Source of the DNA: Candidatus Accumulibacter sp. ACC003 | GTDB taxonomy: Bacteria > Pseudomonadota > Gammaproteobacteria > Burkholderiales > Rhodocyclaceae | NCBI RefSeq assembly: GCF_907163085.1 | Contig: NZ_CAJQTX010000002.1 | Location: 310,001-374,000 of the forward strand | Length of the DNA: 64,000 bases | Direction: 5' to 3' | Part shown: positions 38,525-47,232 of the stretch, one piece after another | Numbering within the stretch: the first letter of the stretch is position 1 | How the letters are laid out: the number at the start of each line of letters is the position of its first letter | Position numbers and translations under genes: made by a program | Notes under the pieces: generated by a model | What the model saw: only the letters and a program-made list of their open reading frames with translations | Databases searched by the model: none | What the model was told of the DNA's origin: nothing

Positions 38525-39451
38525 ATGGACAATGTCTTTCCTCAAGAGTCAGCCGACTGCGCCAATCTACCCAAAACGATTGCACTGATCGGCAAGTACC
38601 ACAGTCAGGAAATCGCCGATTCAATACGCCAGCTGGCCAGATACTTGCACGAACGCGGCATGACCGTGCTGATCGAGGAAGAAACGGCGCGCAATCTGGT
38701 CAGCCAGCTCGACCTGCGCAGCTGGGCCAGCGGCAGTTTTTCCTGGCTCGGTGCGCACGCCGACATGGCGATCGTCGTCGGCGGCGACGGCACCATGCTC
38801 AACGCCGCACGCCAACTGGCACGCTACCGCGTGCCGCTGGTCGGCGTGAACCAGGGCCGCCTCGGCTTCATGACCGACATCGCGCGCAACGACATGTTGA
38901 CCTGCATGGACGACCTGCTCGACGGCAAATTCCTTCCCGAAACGCGGATGCTGCTGGATGCCGAGATCGTGAGCGACGAGCGCAGCGTCGCAGCCAACCT
39001 GGCCTTGAATGACGTCGTCGTTGACAAGGGCGCGATCGGTCGGATGATCGAACTCGAACTGTTCGTCGACGGCGAATTCATCTACCACCTGCGCGCCGAC
39101 GGCTTGATCGTCGCCACGTCGACCGGCTCGACCGCCTACGCCCTGTCGGCCAATGGCCCGATCCTGCATCCGCGGATCTCGGCGATCGCGCTGGTGCCGC
39201 TGTGTCCGCACGCGCTGAGCAATCGGCCAATCGTCGTCAGCGACCGTAGCGAGATCGAAATCCGGATCGTCTACGCGACCGATTCGCGCGCCCACTTCGA
39301 CGGTCAACTGGCGGTCGATCTCAAGAATGGCGATTGCATTCGCATCCGCCGCTCCGAATACTCGATCTGCCTGCTGCACCCGCCGGGCTACAGCTACTTC
39401 GCCATGCTGCGCCAGAAGCTGCATTGGAGCGAGCGGCCCAAGGAACATTGA
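38525..39451 (+). CDS. nadK: NAD kinase
   Basis: A 308-residue ATP-NAD kinase making NADP from NAD. The catalytic motif [11 protein letters not shown] is followed by [39 protein letters not shown] and [18 protein letters not shown], the NAD-binding signatures. It lies 20 bp upstream of recN on the same strand, a conserved pair in proteobacteria, and diverges from hrcA. Confidence 0.97.
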   Translation: MDNVFPQESADCANLPKTIALIGKYHSQEIADSIRQLARYLHERGMTVLIEEETARNLVSQLDLRSWASGSFSWLGAHADMAIVVGGDGTMLNAARQLARYRVPLVGVNQGRLGFMTDIARNDMLTCMDDLLDGKFLPETRMLLDAEIVSDERSVAANLALNDVVVDKGAIGRMIELELFVDGEFIYHLRADGLIVATSTGSTAYALSANGPILHPRISAIALVPLCPHALSNRPIVVSDRSEIEIRIVYATDSRAHFDGQLAVDLKNGDCIRIRRSEYSICLLHPPGYSYFAMLRQKLHWSERPKEH

Positions 39452-39471
39452 GCGATTCCCGAGACGACAAC

Positions 39472-41124
39472 ATGCTACGCCGCTTGACGATCCGCGACTT
39501 CGTTCTGGTTGATCGCCTGGAACTCGACTTTCAGGAGGGATTTGGCACCCTGACCGGCGAAACCGGCGCCGGCAAGTCGATTCTTGTCGATGCGCTGGCC
39601 TTCGCGCTTGGCGAGCGCGCCGATGCCGGCCTGGTGCGCGCCGGCAGCGAGCGTGCCGAAGTGACTGCCGAGTTTGCGGTCGCCGGCTCGTCGGCCGCCG
39701 AATGGTTGGTAGACCATGATCTGGATAGTGAAGGCAGCTTGCTGCTGCGGCGACTGGTCGACGCCAACGGTCGCTCACGCGCCTATCTGAATGGCTCGCC
39801 GGTGACTGTCCAGCAACTGCGTGAAGTCGCCGAGCGCCTGGTAGACATTCACGGCCAGCACGCACATCAATCGCTGCTGCGCAGCGAAGCGCAACGAGTG
39901 CTGCTCGATTCGCACGCCAGACTCGATCCACTGGCGGCCGACGTCGTCGCCGCCTGGCGGCACTGGCGCGAAGCTAAAACCCGCCTTGACGCCGCCACCG
40001 ACGGCGTCGAGGCGCTGGCCGCAGAACGTGAGCAGCTCAGCTGGCAGCTCAGCGAACTCGAAGCACTGGGCTTCTCCAACGAAGAATGGCTGACCCTCAA
40101 TGACGACCACCGGCGCTTGGCACACGCCGCGAGCCTCGTCGAAGGCGCGCAGTTTTCCTTGCAACTGCTGGCCGAAGGCGATGCCGCTTGTGAAGCGCAG
40201 GTGGCCACCGTAGCCAACCGCCTGGAAGGTCTTGCCGAGTACGACCCCGAACTCTCTGAAGTCGCTTCGCTGCTGCAATCGGCGCAGGCTGAACTGGCCG
40301 AAGCGATCTCGGCGCTACGTCGCTACGCCAGCCGCGTCGACCTCGATCCCCGGCGCCTGACAGAACTCGAACACCGCCTCGAGGCCGTTCTCGACTGTTC
40401 GCGGAAATTCCGCTGCAGCCCGGACGAGCTGCCCGCCTTGCTGGCGCGCTGCCAGCAGCGTTTGGCGGTGATTGTCGACGCCGCGGACCTCGCCGGTCTG
40501 GCGGAACGTGTAACGACTGCCGGCAAGCAGTATGAGAAACTGGCGCGGCGCCTGTCGGCCGGCCGCGCGCAGGCCGCCGAAGCACTTGGCCGCGAGGTTA
40601 GTTTGGTGATGCAACAACTGTCGCTTGGCGGCGGCCGCTTCGACGTGGCGCTGCTGCCGATCGAAGGTGGCAATGCATGCGGGCTCGAACAGATCGAATT
40701 CCGCATTGCCGGGCTCGCCGGCACCGAGTCGCGATCGCTGGCCAAGGTCGCCTCGGGTGGCGAACTGTCGCGGATCAGTCTGGCCATCCAGGTGGTGACC
40801 AGTCAGGCGGCACGCGTCCCAACGCTGATCTTCGACGAAGTCGACGTCGGCATTGGTGGCGGCGTCGCCGAGGTGGTCGGTCGCTTGCTGCGCGAATTGG
40901 GCGCCGAACGCCAGGTCCTTTGCGTCACCCACTTGCCACAGGTGGCGGCCCGCGCCAACTGGCAATGGCTGGTCAGCAAGAGCTCCGAAGCCGGCCAGGT
41001 ACGTAGCCGTGTGGTGGCTATCGCCGGCGACGCACGCGTGGACGAAATCGCACGCATGCTCGGTGGTATCGAGATGACGACGATCACCCGACAGCACGCC
41101 AGGGAGATGCTCGAACTCCCCTGA
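39472..41124 (+). CDS. recN: DNA repair protein RecN
   Basis: A 550-residue SMC-like ATPase for double-strand-break repair. Walker A is in TLTGETGAGKSILVDALAFALGERAD. Two coiled-coil arms follow, with VDIHGQHAHQSLLR near residue 130. The C-terminal half has LAKVASGGELSRISLAIQVV (signature motif) and TLIFDEVDVGIGGGVAEVVGRLL (Walker B), then VLCVTHLPQVAARA. The ATG at 39472 (MLRRLTIRDFVLVDRLELDF) is the family start; the longer frame upstream lies in nadK. Confidence 0.97.
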   Translation: MLRRLTIRDFVLVDRLELDFQEGFGTLTGETGAGKSILVDALAFALGERADAGLVRAGSERAEVTAEFAVAGSSAAEWLVDHDLDSEGSLLLRRLVDANGRSRAYLNGSPVTVQQLREVAERLVDIHGQHAHQSLLRSEAQRVLLDSHARLDPLAADVVAAWRHWREAKTRLDAATDGVEALAAEREQLSWQLSELEALGFSNEEWLTLNDDHRRLAHAASLVEGAQFSLQLLAEGDAACEAQVATVANRLEGLAEYDPELSEVASLLQSAQAELAEAISALRRYASRVDLDPRRLTELEHRLEAVLDCSRKFRCSPDELPALLARCQQRLAVIVDAADLAGLAERVTTAGKQYEKLARRLSAGRAQAAEALGREVSLVMQQLSLGGGRFDVALLPIEGGNACGLEQIEFRIAGLAGTESRSLAKVASGGELSRISLAIQVVTSQAARVPTLIFDEVDVGIGGGVAEVVGRLLRELGAERQVLCVTHLPQVAARANWQWLVSKSSEAGQVRSRVVAIAGDARVDEIARMLGGIEMTTITRQHAREMLELP

Positions 41125-41297
41125 CCGGAACCCCGAAAGCTAGCCGGCGACCGCTGCCGCTGAGCGGCGGTCAGCCACGAGTCAGCGGAGCATTCGGGGA
41201 ATCTTTGGCGAAGACGCCGACGCCAAATCTGGACATCTGCCGGGCACACCAGCCAAGCGCTGACCGCTCAGCCCGCAAGATCCTCGCCAAGCGCAAG

Positions 41298-41320
41298 AAA
41301 AACCGGCCTGCCGGCGGGCC
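41298..41320 (-). terminator. Probable terminator of the XRE gene
   Basis: Read on the minus strand, a GC-rich inverted repeat (GGCC at 41320-41317 with GGCC at 41308-41305) is followed by CGG and TTTTT. It abuts the stop codon at 41321. The stem is short, so efficiency is uncertain. Confidence 0.45.
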
Positions 41321-41626
41321 TTAGACGGCTTTCTTGCTCTTGCTCTTGGCAGCTTTCCTGAGGGCCTTGAATTGCTCGGGGTCTTCCGCCTTCAGATACT
41401 CGACAACCTCGAAGTCTTCACGCTTGAGCCGCTGGATGTCGATCTGCTCGACATGCACCAGGCGCAGCAGCTCGCGCACCGGCTTGGGCATGTTGCGGCC
41501 ACTTTCGTAGCGCGAACCACCACTTTGTGTCACCCCGATTTTTGACCAGAACTGCTGCTGATTCAGGCCAAGCTTGCGACGAATTTCGCGGGGATCGACC
41601 CTCTCGACGACTTTGACGGTGCTCAT
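41321..41626 (-). CDS. Small XRE-family helix-turn-helix regulator
   Basis: A 101-residue DNA-binding protein. The helix-turn-helix is RRKLGLNQQQFWSKIGVTQSGGSRYESGRNMPKPVRELLRLVHV (residues about 13-57). The C-terminus is very basic (LRKAAKSKSKKAV). FWSKIGVTQSGGSRYESGR is typical of a betaproteobacterial group of short regulators. The ATG at 41626 has AAAGGA upstream. No toxin gene is adjacent, so I do not call it an antitoxin. It lies between recN and lysC in the opposite direction, with its own promoter and a palindrome in the leader. Confidence 0.8.
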   Translation of the reverse strand: MSTVKVVERVDPREIRRKLGLNQQQFWSKIGVTQSGGSRYESGRNMPKPVRELLRLVHVEQIDIQRLKREDFEVVEYLKAEDPEQFKALRKAAKSKSKKAV

Positions 41627-41684
41627 GACAATCCTTTCACAAATACTCCACGCGAACCAGCAGAAGACCCGCTTCCTGCCCCAT

Positions 41685-41699
41685 ATATCGACACGATAT
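41685..41699. promoter_or_regulatory. Palindrome in the leader of the XRE gene, candidate operator
   Basis: ATATCG-ACA-CGATAT is an inverted repeat of two 6-bp arms. It lies about 15-30 bp downstream of the predicted start of transcription. XRE regulators often bind such sites and repress themselves; binding here is a guess. Confidence 0.4.
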
Positions 41700-41720
41700 G
41701 ACCTTGGTAAAGCACGGCAC

Positions 41721-41748
41721 ACTATAAGCGAAACAGTCAGGATTGCAA
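41721..41748 (-). promoter_or_regulatory. Sigma-70-type promoter of the XRE gene
   Basis: On the minus strand TTGCAA (41748-41743) and TATAGT (41726-41721) are separated by 16 bp. Transcription would start near 41714, leaving a leader of about 88 nt. Confidence 0.5.
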
Positions 41749-41869
41749 GTAGCATTAGAATAGAACATTTGACTAATGCCGACCGGCTCGATAAAGCTGC
41801 CGGGCCCGCGCCGCCGCGTCACGCAATGCTTTAGAATGCTGATTCTTTGAACCTCAAATTGGATGGGCA

Positions 41870-43150
41870 ATGGCGCTGATAGTTCAGAAGTTCGGCGGCA
41901 CGTCTGTAGCATCGACAGAACGTATCAAGAACGTGGCAAAACGTGTCGCTCGCTGGCAGACGCAAGGGCACGACGTAATCGTTGTTCCATCGGCAATGGC
42001 CGGAGAAACCAACCGCCTGATCGGCCTGGCCAAGGAAATCTCACCCTCGCCCGACCCACGCGAACTCGATGTCATCGCCTCAACGGGCGAACAGGTGACC
42101 ATTGCCCTGCTGGCCATGGCCATGCACGCCGAGGGCATAAAGGCCAAGAGTTTCACCGGCTCGCAGGTCACCGTGCTGACCGATAGCACCTTCACCAAGG
42201 CGCGCATTCTCAAGATCGACGAAACGCGGATCCGCAAGGCGCTGGCTGAAGGCAACGTCGTCGTCGTTGCCGGCTTCCAGGGCGCCGACGAGGACGGCAA
42301 CATCACCACCCTCGGTCGCGGCGGCTCCGACACTTCGGCCGTTGCCCTGGCCGCCGCGCTGAAGGCCGACGAGTGCCAGATCTACACCGACGTCGATGGC
42401 GTCTACACCACCGACCCGCGCGTCGTGCCGGAAGCGCGCAAGCTCGAGACGATCACCTTCGAGGAGATGCTGGAAATGGCCAGCCTTGGCTCCAAGGTAC
42501 TGCAGATCCGCTCGGTCGAGTTCGCCGGCAAGTACAAGGTCAAACTTCGTGTGCTCTCGAGCTTTGAAGACGAAGGAGACGGCACGCTGATTACTGTTGA
42601 GGAAAAGAGCACCATGGAACAACCTGTCATCTCCGGGATCGCCTTCAATCGCGACGAAGCCAAACTCACCATGCTCGGCGTTCCCGATCGTCCGGGCATC
42701 GCCTACCAGATCCTGGGGCCGATCGCCGACGCCAACATCGACGTCGACATGATCATCCAGAACATCGGCCGCGACGACACCACCGACTTCTCATTTACGG
42801 TCAATCGCAGCGATTACAGCAAAGCCATGGCGATCCTTGAAAAAGTTAGGGAAAAGATCGGCGCCCGCGACCTCAGTGGCGATACCACCACCTGCAAGGT
42901 CTCGGCGGTCGGCGTCGGCATGCGCTCGCATCCAGGCGTCGCCAGCAAGATGTTCGGCGCCCTGGCCGCTGAAGGCATCAACCTGCAAATGATCTCGACT
43001 TCCGAGATCAAGATCTCGATCGTCATCGAGGAAAAGTACCTCGAACTCGCCGTACGCGTGCTGCACAAGGCCTTCGGCCTGGAAAAGCCGCAAAAGTCGA
43101 AGTTGAGTTTGACCGGCCGTGACGAAACCGATATCATCACGCCCTCCTAG
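41870..43150 (+). CDS. lysC: Aspartate kinase
   Basis: A 426-residue kinase that phosphorylates aspartate, the first step to lysine, threonine and methionine. It opens MALIVQKFGGTSVASTERI, with VVPSAMAGETNRL, VVAGFQGADEDGNITTLGRGGSDTSAVALA and IYTDVDGVYTTDPRVV as catalytic and nucleotide-binding parts. Two ACT domains follow (GIAFNRDEAKLTMLGVPDRPGIA; VGVGMRSHPGVASKMFGALAAEGINLQMIS), the site of lysine/threonine feedback. The length and single-domain form match the monofunctional type. A TAGAAT box at 41832-41837 may be its -10. Its stop codon shares the final G with the tRNA-Ser gene that follows. Confidence 0.96.
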   Translation: MALIVQKFGGTSVASTERIKNVAKRVARWQTQGHDVIVVPSAMAGETNRLIGLAKEISPSPDPRELDVIASTGEQVTIALLAMAMHAEGIKAKSFTGSQVTVLTDSTFTKARILKIDETRIRKALAEGNVVVVAGFQGADEDGNITTLGRGGSDTSAVALAAALKADECQIYTDVDGVYTTDPRVVPEARKLETITFEEMLEMASLGSKVLQIRSVEFAGKYKVKLRVLSSFEDEGDGTLITVEEKSTMEQPVISGIAFNRDEAKLTMLGVPDRPGIAYQILGPIADANIDVDMIIQNIGRDDTTDFSFTVNRSDYSKAMAILEKVREKIGARDLSGDTTTCKVSAVGVGMRSHPGVASKMFGALAAEGINLQMISTSEIKISIVIEEKYLELAVRVLHKAFGLEKPQKSKLSLTGRDETDIITPS

Positions 43151-43243
43151 GAGACGTGGCCGAGAGGTCGAAGGCACTCCCCTGCTAAGGGAGCATGCGG
43201 GCATAAACCTGCATCAAGGGTTCGAATCCCTTCGTCTCCGCCA
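43150..43243 (+). tRNA. tRNA-Ser (anticodon GCT)
   Basis: A 94-nt class II tRNA including an encoded CCA (43241-43243). The acceptor arms GGAGACG and CGTCTCC pair. The anticodon stem CTCCC/GGGAG encloses CTGCTAA with GCT at 43184-43186. A long variable arm (GCATGCGGG...CCTGCATC) and the T arm AAGGG-TTCGAAT-CCCTT follow. It reads AGC/AGU codons. It begins on the last base of the lysC stop codon, so it is probably processed from the lysC transcript. Confidence 0.97.
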
Positions 43244-43274
43244 GGAACGTCGCAGCATAGCTCTGTGACAAAAA

Positions 43275-43313
43275 ACGAACACCCCGCTGAACGCCATGTT
43301 CCGCGGGGTTTTT
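43275..43313 (+). terminator. Rho-independent terminator after tRNA-Ser
   Basis: ACCCCGC (43281-43287) pairs with GCGGGGT (43303-43309) and is followed by a run of T. An outer match between AAACGA before and TCGTTT after the stem extends it. It ends the lysC-tRNA unit. Confidence 0.8.
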
Positions 43314-43319
43314 CGTTTA

Positions 43320-43653
43320 TACCTGTGGACCTCGCCACCCCCACAAATGTCATTTCTGGCCGACTTCGGCGTCTTCGGGGCCGTTTCTCTCGAAACCTCG
43401 TGACTTCGCGATTTTGGTGCAAAAAACTCACCGTTGCTCGACGGTTTTGCGAGATTTGTGAGAGGCCAGTAGAGGCGGACCAGGTCGGCGCTTCGGCGGG
43501 GGCTGGACGCGGCATGCCGCCGGCTACCCGATTAGCCAACTGGGACGAAGCCTCTCCGACCAAGCCTGGTACCGGTAAAGGCGATACAGTTGGCTGAGTC
43601 TCCGAGGTCTGGCTACGCTTTGCCAGCACCACCGGGAGGGCCGGGCCGTGGTC
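43320..43653. other. Intergenic region without a recognisable gene
   Basis: The space between the tRNA terminator and the SDR gene contains no protein-like frame. A minus-strand frame through the tRNA gives a well-known false protein (see rejected items). Nothing else was recognised. Confidence 0.5.
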
Positions 43654-44316
43654 TCACCACGGCAGGATTTCGCCATTCTGGTGCAGGAATCTTCCGCTGG
43701 TCTCGAGTTTGAGCTCATCGATGCGCTGCAAGATGCCGCCAACAGACTCGTCCGTCTCGATCATGCCCTGACCGCGGGTCATCTCGGTGCGCACCGCGCC
43801 CGGATGCAGAATGACTACCGCGACCCCTCGCGATTTGAGGTCATGCGCCAGGGAGGCAGCGGCCGCATTGAGCGCCGCCTTGCTCATACGGTAGCCGTAG
43901 TAGCGCCCGGAGCTGTTGTCGGCGATGGAACCCATGCGACTGGTGATCAGCGCGACCTTCGAGCCGGGATGGAGGCGCGAGGCCAGAGCCCGCGTGAGAA
44001 AGAGCGGCGCGATGGCGTTGAGTTCGAACTGCGCGCGCACCGCGTCGAGATCAACGTCTTCGAGTGAGTCGGCAATGAGCAGGCCGGCGTTCTGAACCAG
44101 GAGGTCAATGTCGTCGTGCGCGAGGCGTTCGGCGAGCTTCGACCACGCTGCTGACTCAGTGACGTCGATCTCGCATTCGACACGCACTCCGAGCGCGTCG
44201 AGTTCCGGCGAGCTCTTGCGACACACCGCAACGACGATCGCTCCGCGTGCGTTGAGCTGCCGTACGAGTTCGAGACCGATCCCACGATTTGCGCCTGTGA
44301 CGACTGAAATACCCAT
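43654..44316 (-). CDS. SDR-family oxidoreductase (C-factor-like)
   Basis: A 220-residue short-chain dehydrogenase. The nucleotide site is VTGANRGIGLELVRQL, LVQNAGLL is the NAG motif, Ser in VALITSRMGSI and Tyr/Lys in YRMSKAAL form the catalytic set, and HPGAVRTEMTRG closes the core. The short length and sequence style resemble the C-factor/carbonyl-reductase-like group. Substrate is unknown. It lies 307 bp downstream of the larger operon ending at 44624, on the same strand; whether it belongs to that operon is unclear. Confidence 0.85.
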   Translation of the reverse strand: MGISVVTGANRGIGLELVRQLNARGAIVVAVCRKSSPELDALGVRVECEIDVTESAAWSKLAERLAHDDIDLLVQNAGLLIADSLEDVDLDAVRAQFELNAIAPLFLTRALASRLHPGSKVALITSRMGSIADNSSGRYYGYRMSKAALNAAAASLAHDLKSRGVAVVILHPGAVRTEMTRGQGMIETDESVGGILQRIDELKLETSGRFLHQNGEILPW

Positions 44317-44623
44317 ACCGTTGCTCCTCTTTGATCCGCATCAAACCAGCTGGTACGCGGCCCTCGCTGGCAGCCCTTGCCTTTCTTCTCGGCAGGAAAG
44401 GATAGGGTCATCGCCTGCGAGAATAGGACAGTTTGCAATCAGAAGCCAGACGCCAACACCGCCGCGCTACGCTAGGCCACCAAGCCCGAACTTGTTCTCG
44501 CTGCCCTGACCCCTACAGGCATCCATGCAGTGCCTCGCATTTCCCTTCTCCCGCGCGCGGGATAAGCGTCGGGAAGGAACGGTGACGACTGCCACGCTTG
44601 CCTGCCGGCAATTATCATGACCG
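44317..44623. other. Intergenic region, no gene seen
   Basis: No protein-like frame, RNA gene or clear promoter was recognised in this 307-bp space between two minus-strand SDR genes. Confidence 0.5.
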
Positions 44624-45397
44624 TCAGCGGTCGGCGAAGCGGCGAATCAACGCGAAATAGATGCGGTACGGCAAGTGCGCGAGCAGCTTGAGCAGCCATG
44701 TGAAGCGCTTCGGGTAGTGGATCTCGAAAGCGCTGCCGGCAAAGCCGGCGAGCGTCGCCCGCGCCGCCTGTTCGGGTGTCAGCAGCGCCGGCATGGCGAA
44801 GTCGTTTTGGGAAGTCAGCGGCGTCGCCACGAAGCCGGGGTTGATCACCCGGACGCCTATCCCTTTCGGCTGCAGGTCGAGATACAGCGCTTCGGCGAAA
44901 TTGATCAGCGCCGCCTTGGTCGGACCGTAAATCAGCGCTTTCGGCAGGCCTCGATAACCGGCGACGCTGGCGACGAAAGCGATCTGACCGCTGCCCTGCT
45001 GCAGCAGCTGCGGCACGACGCAAGCGGCGAAGGAAACCGCGCCGCCGAAGTTGACGGCGATCATCTGCCGTGCGCGTGCCGTATCGAGCTGCCAGGCACG
45101 CGTCGGCTGGTAGTCGCCGGCGAGGTACAGCGCCAGGTCGATGCCGTCCCACGTCGCCAGCAAGCGATCGCAGGCGGCGTGCAGACTCGCTTCGTCGGCG
45201 GCGTCGCAGGGCAGCAGCAAGGCCCTTCCGCCATGGCCATCACCGGCGACGGCAGCAAGGCCGGCGGCCTTGCGCGCCGACAAGGCGACGCGCGCGCCAC
45301 GCGCCAGCAGCAGCGTGCCGAGCGCCGCGCCAATGCCACTCGAGGCGCCAAGCAGCCAGACGCGCTTGCCTGACCAGTCGTCAATGCGTGCGTTCAT
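44624..45397 (-). CDS. SDR-family oxidoreductase, last gene of the photo-stress-type operon
   Basis: A 257-residue short-chain dehydrogenase. LLGASSGIGAALGTLLL binds NAD(P), LYLAGDY replaces the usual NNAG, Ser in FVASVAGYRG and Tyr/Lys in YGPTKAAL are catalytic, and INPGFVATPLT follows. It ends with basic, hydrophobic residues (WLLKLLAHLPYRIYFALIRRFAD) that may touch the membrane, which suits a lipid substrate. It begins 4 bp after the DUF3833 gene. SDR genes of this type recur beside DUF1365, CFA and FAD-oxidase genes in light- and singlet-oxygen-responsive clusters. The reaction is unknown. Confidence 0.85.
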   Translation of the reverse strand: MNARIDDWSGKRVWLLGASSGIGAALGTLLLARGARVALSARKAAGLAAVAGDGHGGRALLLPCDAADEASLHAACDRLLATWDGIDLALYLAGDYQPTRAWQLDTARARQMIAVNFGGAVSFAACVVPQLLQQGSGQIAFVASVAGYRGLPKALIYGPTKAALINFAEALYLDLQPKGIGVRVINPGFVATPLTSQNDFAMPALLTPEQAARATLAGFAGSAFEIHYPKRFTWLLKLLAHLPYRIYFALIRRFADR

Positions 45398-45401
45398 CGC
45401 C

Positions 45402-45944
45402 TCAGCGCTTGCTGAAACTCAGCGTCACTTCGCCGAGATCGAAGCCAAATTTGCGCATCTTCGAGCGGTTGAGCATCACCTTGTCGTCGATCAGGAACAT
45501 CCAGTCGTCGAAGTCGACGTTCCACACCCGGCCATCGATCGGCAAGGCCAGCACGTAGCGCCAGCGCAGGACGTTGCCCGCGGCTTCACCCTGCGCTTCG
45601 CCGACGACGTCATCGGCGCGACCGACGTAGCGCGCCGCGTCAACCCGGGTGATCGTCCACAGCCGCCGCGAAGTCGTTCCGTCCGACCATGAGAACTTTT
45701 CGTCGAGCGTGCCGACATCGACGCCATCGCGCTTTTCCCAGCGGGCGTCGATCAGTACGTGAAAGCGTTTGACCACCGCCCCCGAGCGATCCTGGAACAT
45801 TCCCCAGCCGTCGATCGTTCCGTCGAAGTAACGCGCCAGGTCGAGCACCGGCTGTTCGGCGCGGTAGCGCTCGACCGGCAGGTTCGAACAGCCACCGAGA
45901 CCGACAATGCCGCAAGCGAAACACGCCAGGCACAGGTTTTTCAT
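45402..45944 (-). CDS. DUF3833 family lipoprotein
   Basis: A 180-residue protein with a lipoprotein signal (CGIVGLGGCSN; lipidated Cys at residue 20). The mature part contains LARYFDGTIDGWGMFQDRSGAVVKRF and DVGTLDEKFSWSDGTTSRRLW, the DUF3833 core, then VDFDDWMFLIDDKVMLNRSKMRKFGFDLGEV. It probably sits in the outer membrane facing the periplasm. Its ATG overlaps the MFS stop by 4 bp. DUF3833 members usually occur in this same gene set; function is unknown. Confidence 0.88.
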   Translation of the reverse strand: MKNLCLACFACGIVGLGGCSNLPVERYRAEQPVLDLARYFDGTIDGWGMFQDRSGAVVKRFHVLIDARWEKRDGVDVGTLDEKFSWSDGTTSRRLWTITRVDAARYVGRADDVVGEAQGEAAGNVLRWRYVLALPIDGRVWNVDFDDWMFLIDDKVMLNRSKMRKFGFDLGEVTLSFSKR

Positions 45945-47230
45945 GACCAACCCTCCAGAGTAGTGCGCCAGCGCCAGGCGAGCAGCGCCGCCAGCGTCTT
46001 GAACAGTAAAGGCAGCAGGCAATAAATGGCGGCGAGACCGCTGCTGGTCGCGGCGACTCCCGGCTGATAGCCAACGACATCGAGCAATGGCAGCGACAGA
46101 CCGGCAGCCAGCGCCAGGTTGAGTTTTGCAACCAGATTCCACCACCCGAAGTAGGCGCCAGCGTGCGCCACTCTGCCGCCCGCTGGCGCCGCGTCACCGC
46201 GCTGCTCGGAGAGGTCGGCGAGCAACGCCGCCGGCAAGGTCAGGTCAGCGCCGAGCGCGGCGCCCGAGAGCAGGCAAACGGCGGCAAAAGGCCAGACGTC
46301 GCCAGCGCCCAGACCCCAGGCCCAGGCGAAGGAAACGACTGCCAGCAGCATCGCAGCGACCCAGGTGCGCACGCGACCGAAGCGCCTTGCGGCGATCACC
46401 CACAGCGGCAGGAAGACGACACCGCTGACGAAGTAAAGCGCCAAAAAAGCACCGCTCCAGGCTTCGGCGTTGAGGACGTCGGCGACGTAGAACAGGACCA
46501 GCGTCGCCGGTAAGGCGGCGGCGATGCCATTGACCACGAACACCGCCAGCAAGCGGCGAAAGCGGCCGTCGGCGGCTACTCCGCGCAGGTCGCCGACGAC
46601 ACTGCTGCTGGCCGGCAGGCGCGCTGCCGATGGCGGCGAGAACGACAGCGTGCACGCAGCCAGTGCCAGCAGGAGCAGCGGGAACAGTTGCGCCAGCGCC
46701 GCCAGGCCGCCAGCCAGATCGCTGGCGATCAAACCCGGCAGCGCCGCCGCCAGGACGACGCCGAGCAGACCAAAGCCCTCGCGACTGGCCGTCAGGCGCG
46801 TCCGCTCGCCGGCGTCACGACCGAGTTCGGCGCCCCAGGCCTGATAGGCGACGCTGGCCAGCGAAAAGCCGAAGTAGGTGAGCAGCAGCGAAGCGAGCAA
46901 CCACCACCCTGCGCCGCTGGCCGGCGGCTGCAGCAGCGCCAACATGCCGAGCGCCAGACACGGCAGCGCCAGCACGATCAGTCGCTGGCGATTCGCCGCC
47001 CGGTCGCTCCAGGCACCGAGCAGCGGGTCGATGCCGGCGTCAAGCAGGCGCGCACCCAACAGCAGCGCGCCGAGCACGCCCAGGCTCATGCCGGCGGCTT
47101 CGGCGTACAGGCGCGGCACATGCACATACACCGGCAAGGCGGCCATTGCCAGTGGCAGACCGAGCGCCCCGTAGGCGAGAAGCTGCCAGCGCGGCAGGTC
47201 GACTACCGGGGCGCTATCTGGCGACGACAC
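45941..47230 (-). CDS. MFS transporter (GPH-like)
   Basis: A 429-residue permease with about twelve helices. The sequence LLLGARLLDAGIDPLLGAWSDR, with the family's conserved acidic loop, and AYQAWGAELGRDAGERTRLTASREGF resemble the sugar-cation symporter (GPH) branch and the MelB-type loops. Transporters of this type accompany DUF1365/CFA/FAD-oxidase genes, where they may flip or export a lipid or its precursor; this is inference. It starts 2 bp after the chalcone-isomerase-fold gene stops. Confidence 0.85.
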   Translation of the reverse strand: MSSPDSAPVVDLPRWQLLAYGALGLPLAMAALPVYVHVPRLYAEAAGMSLGVLGALLLGARLLDAGIDPLLGAWSDRAANRQRLIVLALPCLALGMLALLQPPASGAGWWLLASLLLTYFGFSLASVAYQAWGAELGRDAGERTRLTASREGFGLLGVVLAAALPGLIASDLAGGLAALAQLFPLLLLALAACTLSFSPPSAARLPASSSVVGDLRGVAADGRFRRLLAVFVVNGIAAALPATLVLFYVADVLNAEAWSGAFLALYFVSGVVFLPLWVIAARRFGRVRTWVAAMLLAVVSFAWAWGLGAGDVWPFAAVCLLSGAALGADLTLPAALLADLSEQRGDAAPAGGRVAHAGAYFGWWNLVAKLNLALAAGLSLPLLDVVGYQPGVAATSSGLAAIYCLLPLLFKTLAALLAWRWRTTLEGWS

Positions 47231-47232
47231 GC

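Noticed and set aside
41321-41626. XRE gene as an antitoxin of a toxin-antitoxin pair
   Set aside because: No toxin-like gene lies on either side; the neighbours are recN and lysC.
43147-43632. Minus-strand 161-codon frame ending in GDEGIRTLDAGLCPHAPLA
   Set aside because: This peptide is the antisense translation of tRNA-Ser, a well-known false annotation. The rest of the frame is not protein-like.
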